A stretch of 64,000 nt of DNA, from contig NCSJ02000051.1 in assembly GCA_002812745.2 (NCBI GenBank), positions 115,827 to 179,826 of the forward strand. Reading direction: 5' to 3'. A model generated the notes under the pieces. That model saw only the letters and a list, made by a program, of their open reading frames with translations. It ran no database searches and was not told the DNA's origin. Made by a program: the position numbers and the translations under genes. The stretch is from Scytalidium lignicola. Taxonomy: Eukaryota > Ascomycota > Leotiomycetes. Shown in pieces: positions 39,815 to 50,144 of the stretch (position 1 is its first letter; each line of letters begins with the position of its first letter).

Positions 39815-41789
39815 CTAGCTTGCCATGTATGTGCTTGTATCGATTCCTCCTTCTGGGAACTCTCTGTATGATTCGTTAATAACTGCACGTATAGTAGTAC
39901 ATAGATACACGGCTAAACTTACGGAAGTGCAACCTCAAATCTCTTCTCGATGGACTTGAGGACCTCTTGGTCCGCCTCGCTACTTACGAACGAGATTGAA
40001 AGACCCTTGGTTCCAAAACGACCGGCTCGACCGACACGGTGAAGATAAGAATCAGCATCACCAGGAAGATCATAGTTGATGGCCAAGTTAATACGCTCAA
40101 TATCGATACCACGTCCGAAGACATCAGTAGCGACACAGATACGCTTGTTGAACTCTTTGAACTCTTTATAACGCTTGATACTGTTTAGGAGTCAGTTTAT
40201 GCTCGATCATGTGAAAGTTATGTCAGACATACCGCTCCTCCTGACTGACACCTGAGTGCACAGCAATGGAAGGGAAGTTACACTCCCGCAAAAGCTTGTC
40301 TAATTCAGTAGCACGCAAAGTACTCTTGACGAAAATGATGACTTGGTTGAATTGAAGCTCATCGAGAAGCTCGTTAAGCTTACGATTCTTCTCCTTTTCG
40401 TCAAGTTTGATGTAATATTGCTGGAGACCGTGCAAGGTGAGTTTTGTCTCATCATCAACATAGATTTCAAGCGGATTCTGCATGAATTTCTTGCAGATGG
40501 GCCGAACTTCCTGGGAAAGGGTGGCGCTAAACATCATGACTTGCTTCTGAGTTGGCGTGGCGCGGAAGATCTCTTGAACATCACGGCGCATATCTAGAAA
40601 TTCGATGAGTATCTTGCTCGAAATAGAGTAGTTAATCTCTAAACCTACCGATTTGGTCCAACATCTTGTCACACTCATCCAGAACAAAGACTTTGACGCT
40701 ACCGAGGCGCAGGTACTTGTCCCTGACGAGAGCATTCAGTCTGCCAGGAGTGGCAACGATGATATGAGGATGAGTCTCTTTGTTCTTCAAGATCTCAGCA
40801 TCTTTTTGAATAGGAGTACCGCCATAAAAGACAGCCGTCTTAACATCTGGCATGTACTTGCTGAATCGCGCGTATTCATTCTTGATTTGGTACGCAAGTT
40901 CACGGGTGTGGCACATAACCAACACTGAAGTCTCACCAGCGACAGGCTCAACTTGCTGAAGGGTTGTGAGAACGAAGACTGCAGTCTTACCAAGACCAGA
41001 TTTAGCCTGGCAGAGGACATCGGTACCGAGAATTGCTTGAGGGATGCAAACTTGCTGGACTGTAGTGTAAATCGACCCGAGTTAGATAACGTGTTCTCCA
41101 AGTGTACAATGATGTGCAAGATATCGCAAGTCCGTCCATCTTCAAGAGCATGATAGGTCCCAAACATACAACACCCTACCAAAAGTAACAATCGAGCAGA
41201 ATATGAACATTTGCCTTTGAAGACTAAATCGTCCATCGTCAAACGTGTAAAGAAGACGCTGTTAACACGTAGTATCTGAGTCGATCCTGGTAGTCTCTTG
41301 GCTTCAATAGCCTTTGTGCATCTTCCGCCTCCTCTTATCATCACACAGCAGCTGTTAGGATCGCATTTCTTGTGTATGCATCATCCATATCAGAGATATA
41401 TTTACATCCCATATTGAAGAGACATCCCAGGACCGCTCGTGACTCATTGAAGCATCGGATAGAGTACTCATTCTTGCTTGGAAGATGGACGGACGTGCAG
41501 AGGGACAACGATGAAGTTTGGGGATAAAATTTTATGACTGACCCTCCGAAGGATGCTCGAAACCGCAATCGGTGATGGCACGCAGAAGTTCTGGCTTCAA
41601 TAGGAAATCCCGGAATCCAGTCGAATGAATACCAACGTAACTACCCTTCTTGTCGGCGTTTCCTCCAGAAACTGTCAAATCACCCTTCTTGGCACCTCCA
41701 TTGGCACTTGCTGCACCTGTGACAGGTGTGGCTTCGGTGGTTCCGAGTTCCTCATCAGAGTAATCAATGAGATCTTCTTCGGCAGACAT
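39815..41789 (-). CDS. sub2: ATP-dependent RNA helicase SUB2 (UAP56/DDX39B)
   Basis: Sub2 is the DEAD-box ATPase of TREX, acting in spliceosome assembly and mRNA export in the nucleus (family knowledge). Five exons, 41789-41543, 41059-40649, 40593-40233, 40180-39923 and 39863-39815, join to 441 aa, the usual family size. Visible motifs: Q-motif region [15 protein letters not shown] with Gln84-Gln85, Walker A AKSGLGKT at 101-108, DECD at 210-213 (the Sub2/UAP56 variant of DEAD), SAT at 242-244 and HRVGRAGR at 387-394. It ends [11 protein letters not shown]. The acidic N terminus ([14 protein letters not shown]) is typical. Introns 2-4 are about 50 nt, but intron 1 is 483 nt with donor GTCAGT and contains an inverted repeat. 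The gene diverges from the RNase P subunit gene. Confidence 0.97.
41060..41542 (-). other. Long first intron of sub2 with an inverted repeat
   Basis: At 483 nt this intron is about ten times longer than the other sub2 introns. The plus strand shows GTCCGTCCATCTTC at 41130-41143 and its perfect complement GAAGATGGACGGAC at 41481-41494. In the transcript the arms would lie about 48 nt after the donor and about 70 nt before the acceptor. Confidence 0.75.
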
Positions 41790-42215
41790 GGTGACGGGTT
41801 AGATTGAAGGCTTTGTTTGAGAAGGCTGTTGTGGCGCGGCGAGAAAACGCGGTTACGGCACTGAAGTTACAGCGCGAGCGACAAGAGTCGAAGAGAACGA
41901 AGATACGCGATGTGAATGAAGTAAGAGATGATATAGGTCGATGGATGTTGAGGAAAGGCTTTTTGATGGAAGTATTGAGTGAGGTTAAGGTTGAAAGTAA
42001 GATCGCGAATCTGGAGCTGACAGTTTGAAGGCTTAGATTCGAAGCGATCTCTTAGGCAACAAAGACCTGCGCTAACCTATTTCAGGTTGACGACCCGCTA
42101 AATATTAGCCTGCGCTAAACCGCATCGGGGTTTACTTAATGCAAGCACATAATAATTTAAGGTCACCAAAATCATCGTCCATACATTGATGAGCTCCTTT
42201 GCACCCTAAATCATA
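41790..42215. promoter_or_regulatory. Divergent promoter between sub2 and RNase P subunit gene
   Basis: A 426-bp spacer separates the two ATGs. The open frame at 41804-42028 starts at TTG and is Arg/Lys/Glu-rich; I read it as leader DNA of sub2, not a gene. Confidence 0.55.
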
Positions 42216-42734
42216 ATGAGCAAATCAAAATCTTCAAAGGGCACGGGCAGTATTCCCCATAAAGCTCTACACAGCAGGGTATCATTTCTATATCAAGCTG
42301 CCGCTTTTTTAGCAACCGTTCAAGATCCACCATTCGCCCAGAAAGATAGCAGTTGTACAGAAAATACACAAGGAACAAGTCAGAGTCTTAACGCAGAGGC
42401 AGTTAAAGATGAAGTTTCCAGCTCTCTTCAACCCGCTTCAAGGCGCTTGGTTTCTGATCTTAGATCAGTATCACTCAAGATGCAGATGCGCATGTCGCCT
42501 GCTATGAAGCACACTCTTTGCAAGAATTGTGATACGCTGCTTATTGATGGCTCTACCTGTACCAATATTGTCGAGAACAGAAGCAGAGGTGGGAAGAAAC
42601 CTTGGGCAGATATACTGCTAAGACGTTGCAACACCTGCGGTCTTACCAAAAGGTTTCCTATAAATGCCCCTAGACAGAAGAGACGTCCAGATCGGTTATC
42701 GAAAGCGGAACCGGAATCTAGATCTGATGTATAA
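42216..42734 (+). CDS. RNase P/MRP zinc-ribbon subunit, Rpr2/Rpp21 type
   Basis: Rpr2/Rpp21/Snm1 proteins are zinc-binding subunits of nuclear RNase P (tRNA 5' processing) or RNase MRP (rRNA processing). The single exon encodes 172 aa. The N-terminal helix RVSFLYQAAAFLATVQ (21-36) is the family's opening. The zinc ribbon has CKNC at 102-105 and CNTC at 138-141, with RRCNTCGLTKRFP following, as in Rpp21. The C terminus is basic (RQKRRPDR), suiting RNA binding. A low-complexity segment (about 40-75) lies between helix and ribbon. Sequence alone does not separate Rpr2 (RNase P) from Snm1 (MRP), so I leave the symbol blank. It shares a divergent promoter with sub2 and converges on the F-box-like gene. 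Confidence 0.85.
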   Translation: MSKSKSSKGTGSIPHKALHSRVSFLYQAAAFLATVQDPPFAQKDSSCTENTQGTSQSLNAEAVKDEVSSSLQPASRRLVSDLRSVSLKMQMRMSPAMKHTLCKNCDTLLIDGSTCTNIVENRSRGGKKPWADILLRRCNTCGLTKRFPINAPRQKRRPDRLSKAEPESRSDV

Positions 42735-43639
42735 GGATAATAATCTGGCCCTTTTATTTTGTAAGGCATTACTCTTACATTTATCTGGAGGAGGACAGAG
42801 AAGTCTTCCATCCCCAGGCAAAGCGAAGTGATGAACATATTAGGATCATACCATTTGCCTGAGTGTCCAGGGAATTTCTAATGCAGTCAGGGAGGATATG
42901 TCAAAGTTTAAAAAACGGCAAAGGCCAGCTAAGAACATGGTCTGATATTTCATCTAGGATAATAAGCTGTTCGTCGACTAGCTTGCAGCAAGGTCAATTA
43001 GATCGAGGAGGGTACATTGATACCAAAGAATCAACCCTAGTCACGGCATATTACAATACCTATACGCTCATCAAAGATATCTGGAAGAGATCCCGAAATC
43101 AGTGCAATGTCTCTAGCCGGAATGTGCATTCTGACGATAATCTCTAGATGTCACTTAGGATCTTAATATGTGTAAAGACAGCCCTCGGCTGTAGTAGACT
43201 AGCCAGAATGTGATGATAGATCTGAAGCTAGGCTGCATGGAGGTGGATATGGACGGAGTGTTTTATATTCGACTTTTCTGCTTAGAGTAGTATTGGGAAA
43301 ATTGGAGACCGTAGCTGGCATAAACGATTACAAATTAAAATCACTTTATAGCACTCAATTAACAGATGTCATGGTCATGAAATGCGGGGACAATTATTCG
43401 TTTCAGTTCTGATTCCCTATCTACATGTGTCTCCATTATACCTCATGCATTTATCATAGTCCCAATCTCTTCATGCAAGGGACAAACAAATACAAAGGAA
43501 AGAAACATTTTTGCACAGAGAGTTGAATGTTCACACCTAGCCTTTCGTTTCTAGCTCTCTTTTCCACGAGGTATAGTCGTCAGTTAGGCAAATGAACGCA
43601 ATACTTTCCTCCAATTAAGTTGTTTTAAGTGTTGCTGTC
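42735..43639. other. Intergenic between convergent genes, no gene seen
   Basis: AT-rich, stops in all frames, no recognisable content. Contains the 3' ends of both flanking genes. Confidence 0.5.
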
Positions 43640-44266
43640 CTATTCTACCCAATTCAGAAACTTTCCGTCAAAGGCTTCCCAAATGAATATTTTAGGAGCC
43701 TCTACAGATGTCTGCGGAACTTGAATTCCTTGCACTCCTAGCTTCTCGTTGAGAAGTTGAATGAGTTGGACACGAGATTGTCGGTCAAGGGGGTAAGATT
43801 CAGAATCATCTGTATAGCTAAGCTGGTGAAACTTGAGAATAATCTTCTTTATTCCACTGGATGCTTGAATGATTTGAATGAGATCCGTCGAAAAGTAATA
43901 GGTCATCTCGAGAATCTTTGAGAGGTCGAGAGTGATTACACGGAAGTTATTGAATAGCTGGAGTTTATGAGATCTGAAATAAAACCATGATCGATAGTCT
44001 GCTCTTTCATCTGTGGTTGGGTGTTGAATTTCAATATAGCGTATCTTCAAGAGTTCTCTCTTGTCCAAAGACAGGAACTTGTCCTTGTTATTATGATCAA
44101 TTCGTGCATTTACTCGGCAACAGACAGCAAGCGCCTCACCGTAGAGCTCGGGATCCGGCTTCAAAGCTGTTAGGAGCGCTGGGGTGCTGCCGTCGTAGGG
44201 AGCCTCAAGACAATACTCTTCAGTTTTGACGCGTAGCTCTGCAGATAGATCTTTGAATCGGAGCAT
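43640..44266 (-). CDS. F-box-like / 2EXR-like orphan protein
   Basis: The intact single-exon frame gives 208 aa from an ATG at 44266. It opens with FKDLSAELRVKTEEYCLEAP and continues ALKPDPELYGEALAV, the pattern (LPxELRxxIYxxxL, then LRPDPELYxEAL) of the large F-box-like/2EXR families that are expanded in Leotiomycetes. Such proteins usually have an N-terminal F-box-like helix set and a variable C terminus; binding partners are unknown. The rest (LFNNFRVITLDLSKILEMT, QLIQLLNEKLGVQGIQV) has no known motif. Here the usual Pro of the F-box start is replaced (LSAELR), so it may not bind Skp1. Codon content and lack of stops suggest it is a real, possibly lineage-restricted gene. Confidence 0.6.
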   Translation of the reverse strand: MLRFKDLSAELRVKTEEYCLEAPYDGSTPALLTALKPDPELYGEALAVCCRVNARIDHNNKDKFLSLDKRELLKIRYIEIQHPTTDERADYRSWFYFRSHKLQLFNNFRVITLDLSKILEMTYYFSTDLIQIIQASSGIKKIILKFHQLSYTDDSESYPLDRQSRVQLIQLLNEKLGVQGIQVPQTSVEAPKIFIWEAFDGKFLNWVE

Positions 44267-44701
44267 TGTGTTGAATGTAGTTGAATGGCTTCAAAGAAAA
44301 ACTTCAATGCACATAGATGCACAAATTAAGTAAGAACATGCCCTGCAGATAGCTTGACGTGACGTATTTTGATTTTTGTCTCTTAGGAAGAGCGTAGAAG
44401 AAAGAGCAGCAAGGGGATACCAGAATAGTAGGAATTGGACTATCTGGTAGCAAGAAAGTCGAAGTCGTGATTTGAGAGATCGTGTAAAGCAAGTAGTCTT
44501 AGTGTTTCTCATTGTGAACATGTCTAATCTGTTATAGTCGCCTTTTGGCATGCGAACTCTCGGCGACGGTCAAGGTACGACCATCCTCAAGCAGAGAATA
44601 AGTGGATACCAAATATCACTTAAAAGACGAGGCAATGAGGATCAACCAGAGTTCTCACTAGACAGCATATGTGAAAGACGTTGATGGGCTGATGAACTCA
44701 T
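44267..44701. other. Spacer, no gene seen
   Basis: 435 bp between two minus-strand genes; probably the WBP11 3' region and the promoter of the F-box-like gene. Short frames lack content. Confidence 0.5.
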
Positions 44702-45675
44702 TCACCCCTCCTCATCCTCAACCTCTTCTATCATGACATTTTTAGAAGTGCTTACTGCCGAACCATCTTGAACTCCGCTTGTGGTCTCTTCACTCTGTTC
44801 TATGGATGGCGCAACACGCATGTACCCTTCTTGCTCAAGCTTGTCTGCTTCTTCAGGTTCCACAAGGCCAGTGTTTCCTTTGGCCTTATCCATCTTCATG
44901 CGGACTGCAGCGGGAACAAAAGCACTAACAGCTTCCTTCCGCAGGTCTCTGATAACTGGCTTAGCTTCGTAGACAACCTTTGGCTCTACTTTTGGCTCTA
45001 CTTTTGGAGCGTCAGCTTTATGACCCAAAGGTGTCATATTAGCATTCGTCCCCTGTCCATTATCTCTGCGTGAAGTATAGCCACTCTTTTCTCTTCTCTT
45101 TTGATACCACTGGTCCAGAATCTCTTTTGGAATCGGAGGCGGCGTATCTCGAGGCATGGGTATTTCCTTTACATCATCTGGGATGTCACTGTCACTGCTA
45201 TCCTCGTCAACTCGTCTTCTTTTACCTAAAACACCACCATCTCTTCCCCCTCTAGAGCCAGAAAACCCTCCTCTTCCCGGTTCGAATTTTGGAGCAGCAT
45301 CTCCTAAAGACTCTCGCGCTCTGCGCACTTCCTTGAGTTCTTTCTCTAGCCCTTCTAGCACAGTCTTTTCATGACTTTTGAGCTTTCCACCGCTGGATTC
45401 TATTGCTTTTAGATCGTCTATTTGTTTCTGCAATCGATCTGGGTTACGACGGGCGAGCTTCTCATTACGACGCGTTTGAACCTCCGCTTTGCCTATAAAG
45501 AGAGTTAGTGGGGAGTGCTGTAAAGGCGACAGTATCAACCCAAAGACAACAATCAGACAAGGTAAACCACGCTACACACCACAGAGAGAAATTGCTGCAT
45601 ACCTTTCTTGATAGCTTTGGCCTTGTCGGCCTTCCTCTGTGCTTGCGCTGGATTAATTGACCTTTCTTTAGGCAT
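44702..45675 (-). CDS. WBP11/Saf1-like splicing-associated protein
   Basis: WW-domain-binding protein 11 is a nuclear spliceosome-associated protein (family knowledge). Two exons, 45675-45603 and 45492-44702, join in phase 1 to 287 aa. Exon 1 encodes MPKERSINPAQAQRKADKAK, the family's invariant start, and exon 2 continues AEVQTRRNEKLARRNPDRLQ and KQIDDLKAIESSGG. A coiled coil follows (residues about 45-90). Further on are Pro-rich stretches (PMPRDTPPPIPKEI) that could bind WW domains, two short repeats (KVEPKVEPKV), and an acidic end (EEVEDEEG). Animal WBP11 is about twice as long; fungal forms are usually near this size. An in-frame ATG 21 codons upstream is rejected because the family begins at MPKERS. 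Confidence 0.92.
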
Positions 45676-46144
45676 GTTGACTGCCTTGGTAGAATAGAAT
45701 CTCTCTGAAAGAGCTAGTAGAGCTCTAATAATTGACAAACTTAATAGTGATTAGAAATACAGATATTTTTCAACTGATTGATAGTGATTATAAAAGAAAT
45801 GAACTGTTGTGATAACTTTTGAGCATTGGTCAAAGTTAGTTCAAGTTGGCGATTCTGCCATCTCAACCACACTCACCGCCTCCACGGCCAGTGGCTGCAA
45901 ATTAATAGCTGGGGAAAGAAAGCCAGGAAATATCCTACCCATAATTAAAAGTTAAACTCGGCTTTACGATCAGTTAAATCATTTTGTATCCTTGCACATC
46001 ATCGAGTGCCAGGACCTTTCTAGATATTGAGGGGTTTGATAGCAATAATCACCATACGAACCCTTCTATCCCACATCATCAGTCTATCCAAAAAATTAAA
46101 TAGAATTGCCTTATTTTATGATTTCTTCCTGGACCTAGGAGATG

Positions 46145-46690
46145 AAGATAGTATCTCAGTTAACCATTATCATAGATCTCTGTAAATAGAAACCCTATCT
46201 CGTATTATCGATTCTAGCTCTACCATACTAGAAAATTCCTCAAGAAGTTTGTCCCATGTGACCTTGCCCTCCTTCCAGTCCCTACAGCACACTATGCATT
46301 CTAGATTGTCTCCCTCTTTGGTGGCAATCAACATAATCAAAACAGATATCTTATCAGAGAATTCTACATCTCAAGCGAGTAGCCGACGTCTGAGATAGTG
46401 AAGTCCCTCTAGGAACTTCTGAAAGGAGTCAGAGTTCTTCGAGTGAATTCATATAAATTACTCCGTAAGGATAATAGCCCATATATTTAGAAACCCGTGT
46501 AATTGCCGCCAGGACTTTTTGGCACATCTCTTTGGGATCTGCCTCCTAGGACACCACTGCGAATAGGGCTCGATACGTCTCAGGGTCTGTCTAGGAACCT
46601 CCGATAATGTCGTTTGACTTTTGATCTGTCCTATTGTAGCTGACTAGCTTCCTCTGGAGGCTCTGGAATTCCTACTGTGACCCGAGGAAG
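46145..46690 (-). pseudogene. Degraded gag-like coding relic
   Basis: Reading the minus strand, two frames joined near 46440-46450 encode plausible protein: first LQRKLVSYNRTDQK and MCQKVLAAITRVSKYMGYYP, then FQKFLEGLHYLRRRLLA and VTWDKLLEEFSSMVELE. The second block resembles the C-terminal part of copia-type gag proteins. The frame is broken by three TAG and one TGA codon plus a frame change. All three TAG codons differ from CAG by a single C-to-T in a CpA dinucleotide, the change made by repeat-induced point mutation. No LTR, pol domain or primer site was found nearby, so the transposon origin is a guess. Confidence 0.45.
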
Positions 46691-47379
46691 CCGTACATGC
46701 TAAGGGCGCATCATTTTTCACAGGCCTAGATAGTTTTCGCCTTTCGGAAAGGAGACCTAACGGCCGGAAATCTTGATATCTGATATCTTGATGCGCGAAT
46801 CGTCGGATTCTGTTATCTCTGTAGAAACACGAGTGTTAAAGAGCTAGTTCTAGAGCTGAAAGAGAGACTAAACATCCTTTAGACCTCATGCCGAGTATTA
46901 TAGCGCTAGATCTCACTGTTCAGAGCTGCAACATAAAAGACGGCAGCTTCATGAAAGAAAGGTCTAGCTCTATGCCGAGCATTATAGTGACTGTTTCGGA
47001 GTATCAGATATGCAACGAGAAATTCTTTATCCTTGCCTTTTTTACAACTGAAAGGGGGTATCTGGTCCGGTCAGGACAAGTCTTTCAAACTCCACAGCAA
47101 GAATTAGTACAGAGACTAGATGTAGAGTATGGTTTTTTCTTCTTTTCATTTATATGGATTACTGGTATATGGAGCGTCACGATGATCTAGGAACCAGAGG
47201 GTAGAACAGAGCATACGCAAAATTCAACATGTAAATAATGTTGTAACAATATCTCCACAGTATTGCTCAATGACATCTTGCTTTCCAATCAGTAGTGGTG
47301 AATCGTAGTCAGCACCCTATATATCCGGTATATTATCGGCTTCACGACTCTTGTCATGGCAAACAATATGTATCCATAT

Positions 47380-48125
47380 TGTGTTTCCTGCTGCTCTGCC
47401 TTTCCCGCTTGCCTTGCGCTTTCTACCTTCCTCCTCGTAGTCTGCATCTTCGGGGTCGTCGTCGTCGTCGTAATCAGTGGCATCTTCTCCTACGCGTGTT
47501 CTAACATTAGTTCTCTGCTCACAAACAATAATCAGAAAGACAAACCGGCATTCCTCTTTCTCTTCAACACCAGCTACACTCTTACACAAGGACTATCTGG
47601 GTCAGAGGCTAGTGCACCAGACAGCTGGCTTAGAGAGGCTAGAGCTATCAAAAGCTGGGTCAGAGGGTCCTGTAGTAGGAGCTAAAACCAGGGAGATCTC
47701 GACTGGTTCGCCGAAGAGCGGTAGATCAGGAACCTTTGCTGATTCTCCTTGGTCAGGCTGAAGGACTAGGAGTTGGGATACAAATGAGAGCTTTTCAGAT
47801 AATAAAGTAGTCCGCAAAAGGACATTTAAATGCTAGGCGAAGAAGATGGCTAATTGCAGGATGAATTTCTTTTCTATGATTTGCATGATGTTTATATCAT
47901 AAGTGCCTTGTAGTATAACGATTATCACCTTTTGTTGACGGGTTTGTCCTAACCTGTGGATTCTATCAAGAGCCTGGATCAGGGTGACTACGTTGGAAGG
48001 CAGCTCCGATATTATCATCTTCGGGTAATCATTATGAAAATTCAATCCATATGAACACAACCTCATCCCCACCAACAAGACATCCTAAGGAGATCCCGGC
48101 ATCTGGAATTTTCTCACAATCCTTT
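47380..48125 (-). pseudogene. SNF2-family helicase C-terminal relic
   Basis: The open stretch ending at 47833 encodes LLVGMRLCSYGLNF, then IISELPSNVVTLIQALDRIH and HRLGQTRQQKVIIV. This is helicase motif V (GLN) and motif VI (QALDRIHRLGQ) of the SNF2 C-terminal domain. Upstream the frame is broken by TAG (48084 region, PGSP-stop-DVLLV), again one C-to-T from CAG. No motif I-IV domain is found upstream in the window. Downstream, in another frame (47380-47520), lies an acidic then basic stretch (DYDDDDDPEDADYEEEGRKR) that could be the former C terminus. Fungal genomes often carry such SNF2 copies in repeat-rich regions. Non-functional as it stands. Confidence 0.6.
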
Positions 48126-49590
48126 GGCGATCCTTGTGTCTCGAAAATAACAGCTGGCAGAGTGCTTCGAACGCTCCTTAGATGCAGGAGAGGCTGTGGA
48201 AGAAGACGGCGTATTGATCCTAGGGAGAAACGATGTTATCAAATCATTGGCAAATGGGCTCCCTTGATATTAGATAAGTCTCAAGGTAAAAGAAATGTTA
48301 AATAGGAGGCTATAGAGACTGTAGGACGATGGGAGGGATTGAGCTAACCACAAACTGAAGTCGTTAGTAGACTGGAGGTGTGCAATTTGGTGTTATTACC
48401 ATTTCGCATCGGAGCGAGGATAGGTTAAAAAGGGGGTAAGGATCGGAAATGTTGAGTGCATTCCGACGTATTCCTATACCTTCTCCTGAGGTCTATGTCT
48501 GATGTATCCTCATCAGCAAGCTCTGGAATGATGCGACTCCTGAATAAAGACCATATCATATAAGCTCCATTTTTTCAGGAGAACTTGAGCTGTAACGAAC
48601 GAGATTCATGAGGTAGGAACATTCGAATACCCACTCAGCAGCGGCTAGCTAATGGAGCAAATTACGCTCACCAATCCTGTGGCTATTCAGCCCGTTGGTG
48701 GCTTGCACAAATGCCACCTTGGAACAGGCGCGCGTGAGTGCGGCTGTAAAACATCGGCATAACCGACTTCATAGTATATTGAGACGTCCATTGCTCATAT
48801 TGCTCTCCTCTGCTCTCCAAGATCTCCATAAAAAATGGAGAACAAAATTAAAGGTCTGGATCATGTAAAGGACAAGGAACTCAACCTTGAGGTCTTCTGT
48901 CCCCTACTGCCAAGAGATGGGAGCCAATCTCGTAAGGGATGACTTCATCCGAAGCAAGCACTCACCAACTCCAATTACTCTTGAAATATTGAATCGGCTA
49001 GCATGCCCGATAGTTTTCGAGGTAATGACTGTTGAAACTTCAACAGAGTGTCCCTCATCCTCTTTGTATAATACAGACTCTCAAGTTGGGAGTCCATCAG
49101 CTAGATCATACCACAATTCCATTATCCTGTTCCATATTGACAATGTCTTTCCCAATCTCTAAAATATATATTTCATTTTCCGTGTTCTCTTCTTGTTCCG
49201 TCGAAAGCCGATGTCTAGGTGAAAAAGGAGATGCCTGACCCAGAGCTGGCCCATGAACAGGAAACAGTAGCAAAGGTGAATATATATTCATTCTTCTTGA
49301 TATTGCCTATTTGACTGGTAGGTACTATTCAGTTGCAAAATCTCTTGGCAAATTCGTTTTATTTCGTTCGTAGGGCGCGTCGTGTTTGATATCCGTAAGC
49401 CGAAAGCTAGAAGCTGGCGCATACTTTCATCAGCAGGAGAAAAACTTCTACGCTGGCTCTCAAAGAGGAGTTCGCTGTACTAAATTAATGTTAGCTAGTA
49501 TTTATTAATTAACAAGACTCCGATCGATTGTCGCTAGAGTGACAGAAAGTTTTGGTCCGAAAACTGTAAGCTCAAGGTTTTCTCTACTTT

Positions 49591-49671
49591 CATCTCTCTA
49601 TTCACTTGAACTTATTTCATCCCTCTATTCACCCGATTCTGTGTCATCCTTCTATTAATTTGAACCTGTTT
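49591..49671. repeat. 27-bp imperfect tandem repeat, three copies
   Basis: Units start at 49591, 49618 and 49645 and share the frame CATCY-TCTATTMAY-...; for example CATCTCTCTATTCACTTGAA and CATCCTTCTATTAATTTGAA. A partial fourth unit may follow at 49672. Confidence 0.7.
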
Positions 49672-49682
49672 TATCTTATCTA

Positions 49683-49751
49683 TTCTGACATCTCATTGAA
49701 ACTGGTTGTGTAATACGGCCTCAGTCTCACGGTTGACGATCGTCTTCGAGT
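49683..49751 (+). repeat. 69-bp direct repeat, copy 1
   Basis: Begins TTCTGACATCTCATTGAAAC and ends GATCGTCTTCGAGT. It matches 50076-50144 except at four positions. Confidence 0.85.
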
Positions 49752-50075
49752 GGACGTGTCACCCTGATTATTGGGGATTAGACCAAAGAAGCAGACCAAT
49801 CGTGGGCTCTTTCCTCACACAACACAACATTGACGACAGTCCTGGAGGTTGGCCTTTCGGAATCGGCTCGAAGGCTTGCAGTCGACGCTCATTGATGGTT
49901 GAAATCAAATGCTAGGAGCTCATTCCCCGACTATACACTATTAGTACACGAGCATCACCAAACATAACATCTTGTAGTCAGGATATTACTATAAGTCATC
50001 AAAATAACACAACGACCATTTCGAATGGTCTCCATCTCTCTTTCTAAAAAGTCGTTAATCGCCCACCATCCCCAG

Positions 50076-50144
50076 TTCTGACATCTCGTTGAAAATGGTC
50101 GTGTAATACGGCCTCAGTCTCGCGGTTGACGATCGTCTTCGAGT
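50076..50144 (+). repeat. 69-bp direct repeat, copy 2
   Basis: Begins TTCTGACATCTCGTTGAAAA. It lies 393 bp after copy 1; flanks differ on both sides. Confidence 0.85.

Noticed and set aside
41130..41494. snoRNA inside sub2 intron 1
   Set aside because: A few RTGATGA-like C boxes occur on the transcript strand, but no correctly spaced CTGA D box with a terminal stem was found.
41804..42028. Charged open frame in the sub2-RNase P spacer
   Set aside because: Begins at TTG, not ATG, and lies in the shared promoter and leader; purine-rich leader DNA gives a Lys/Glu/Arg-rich reading.
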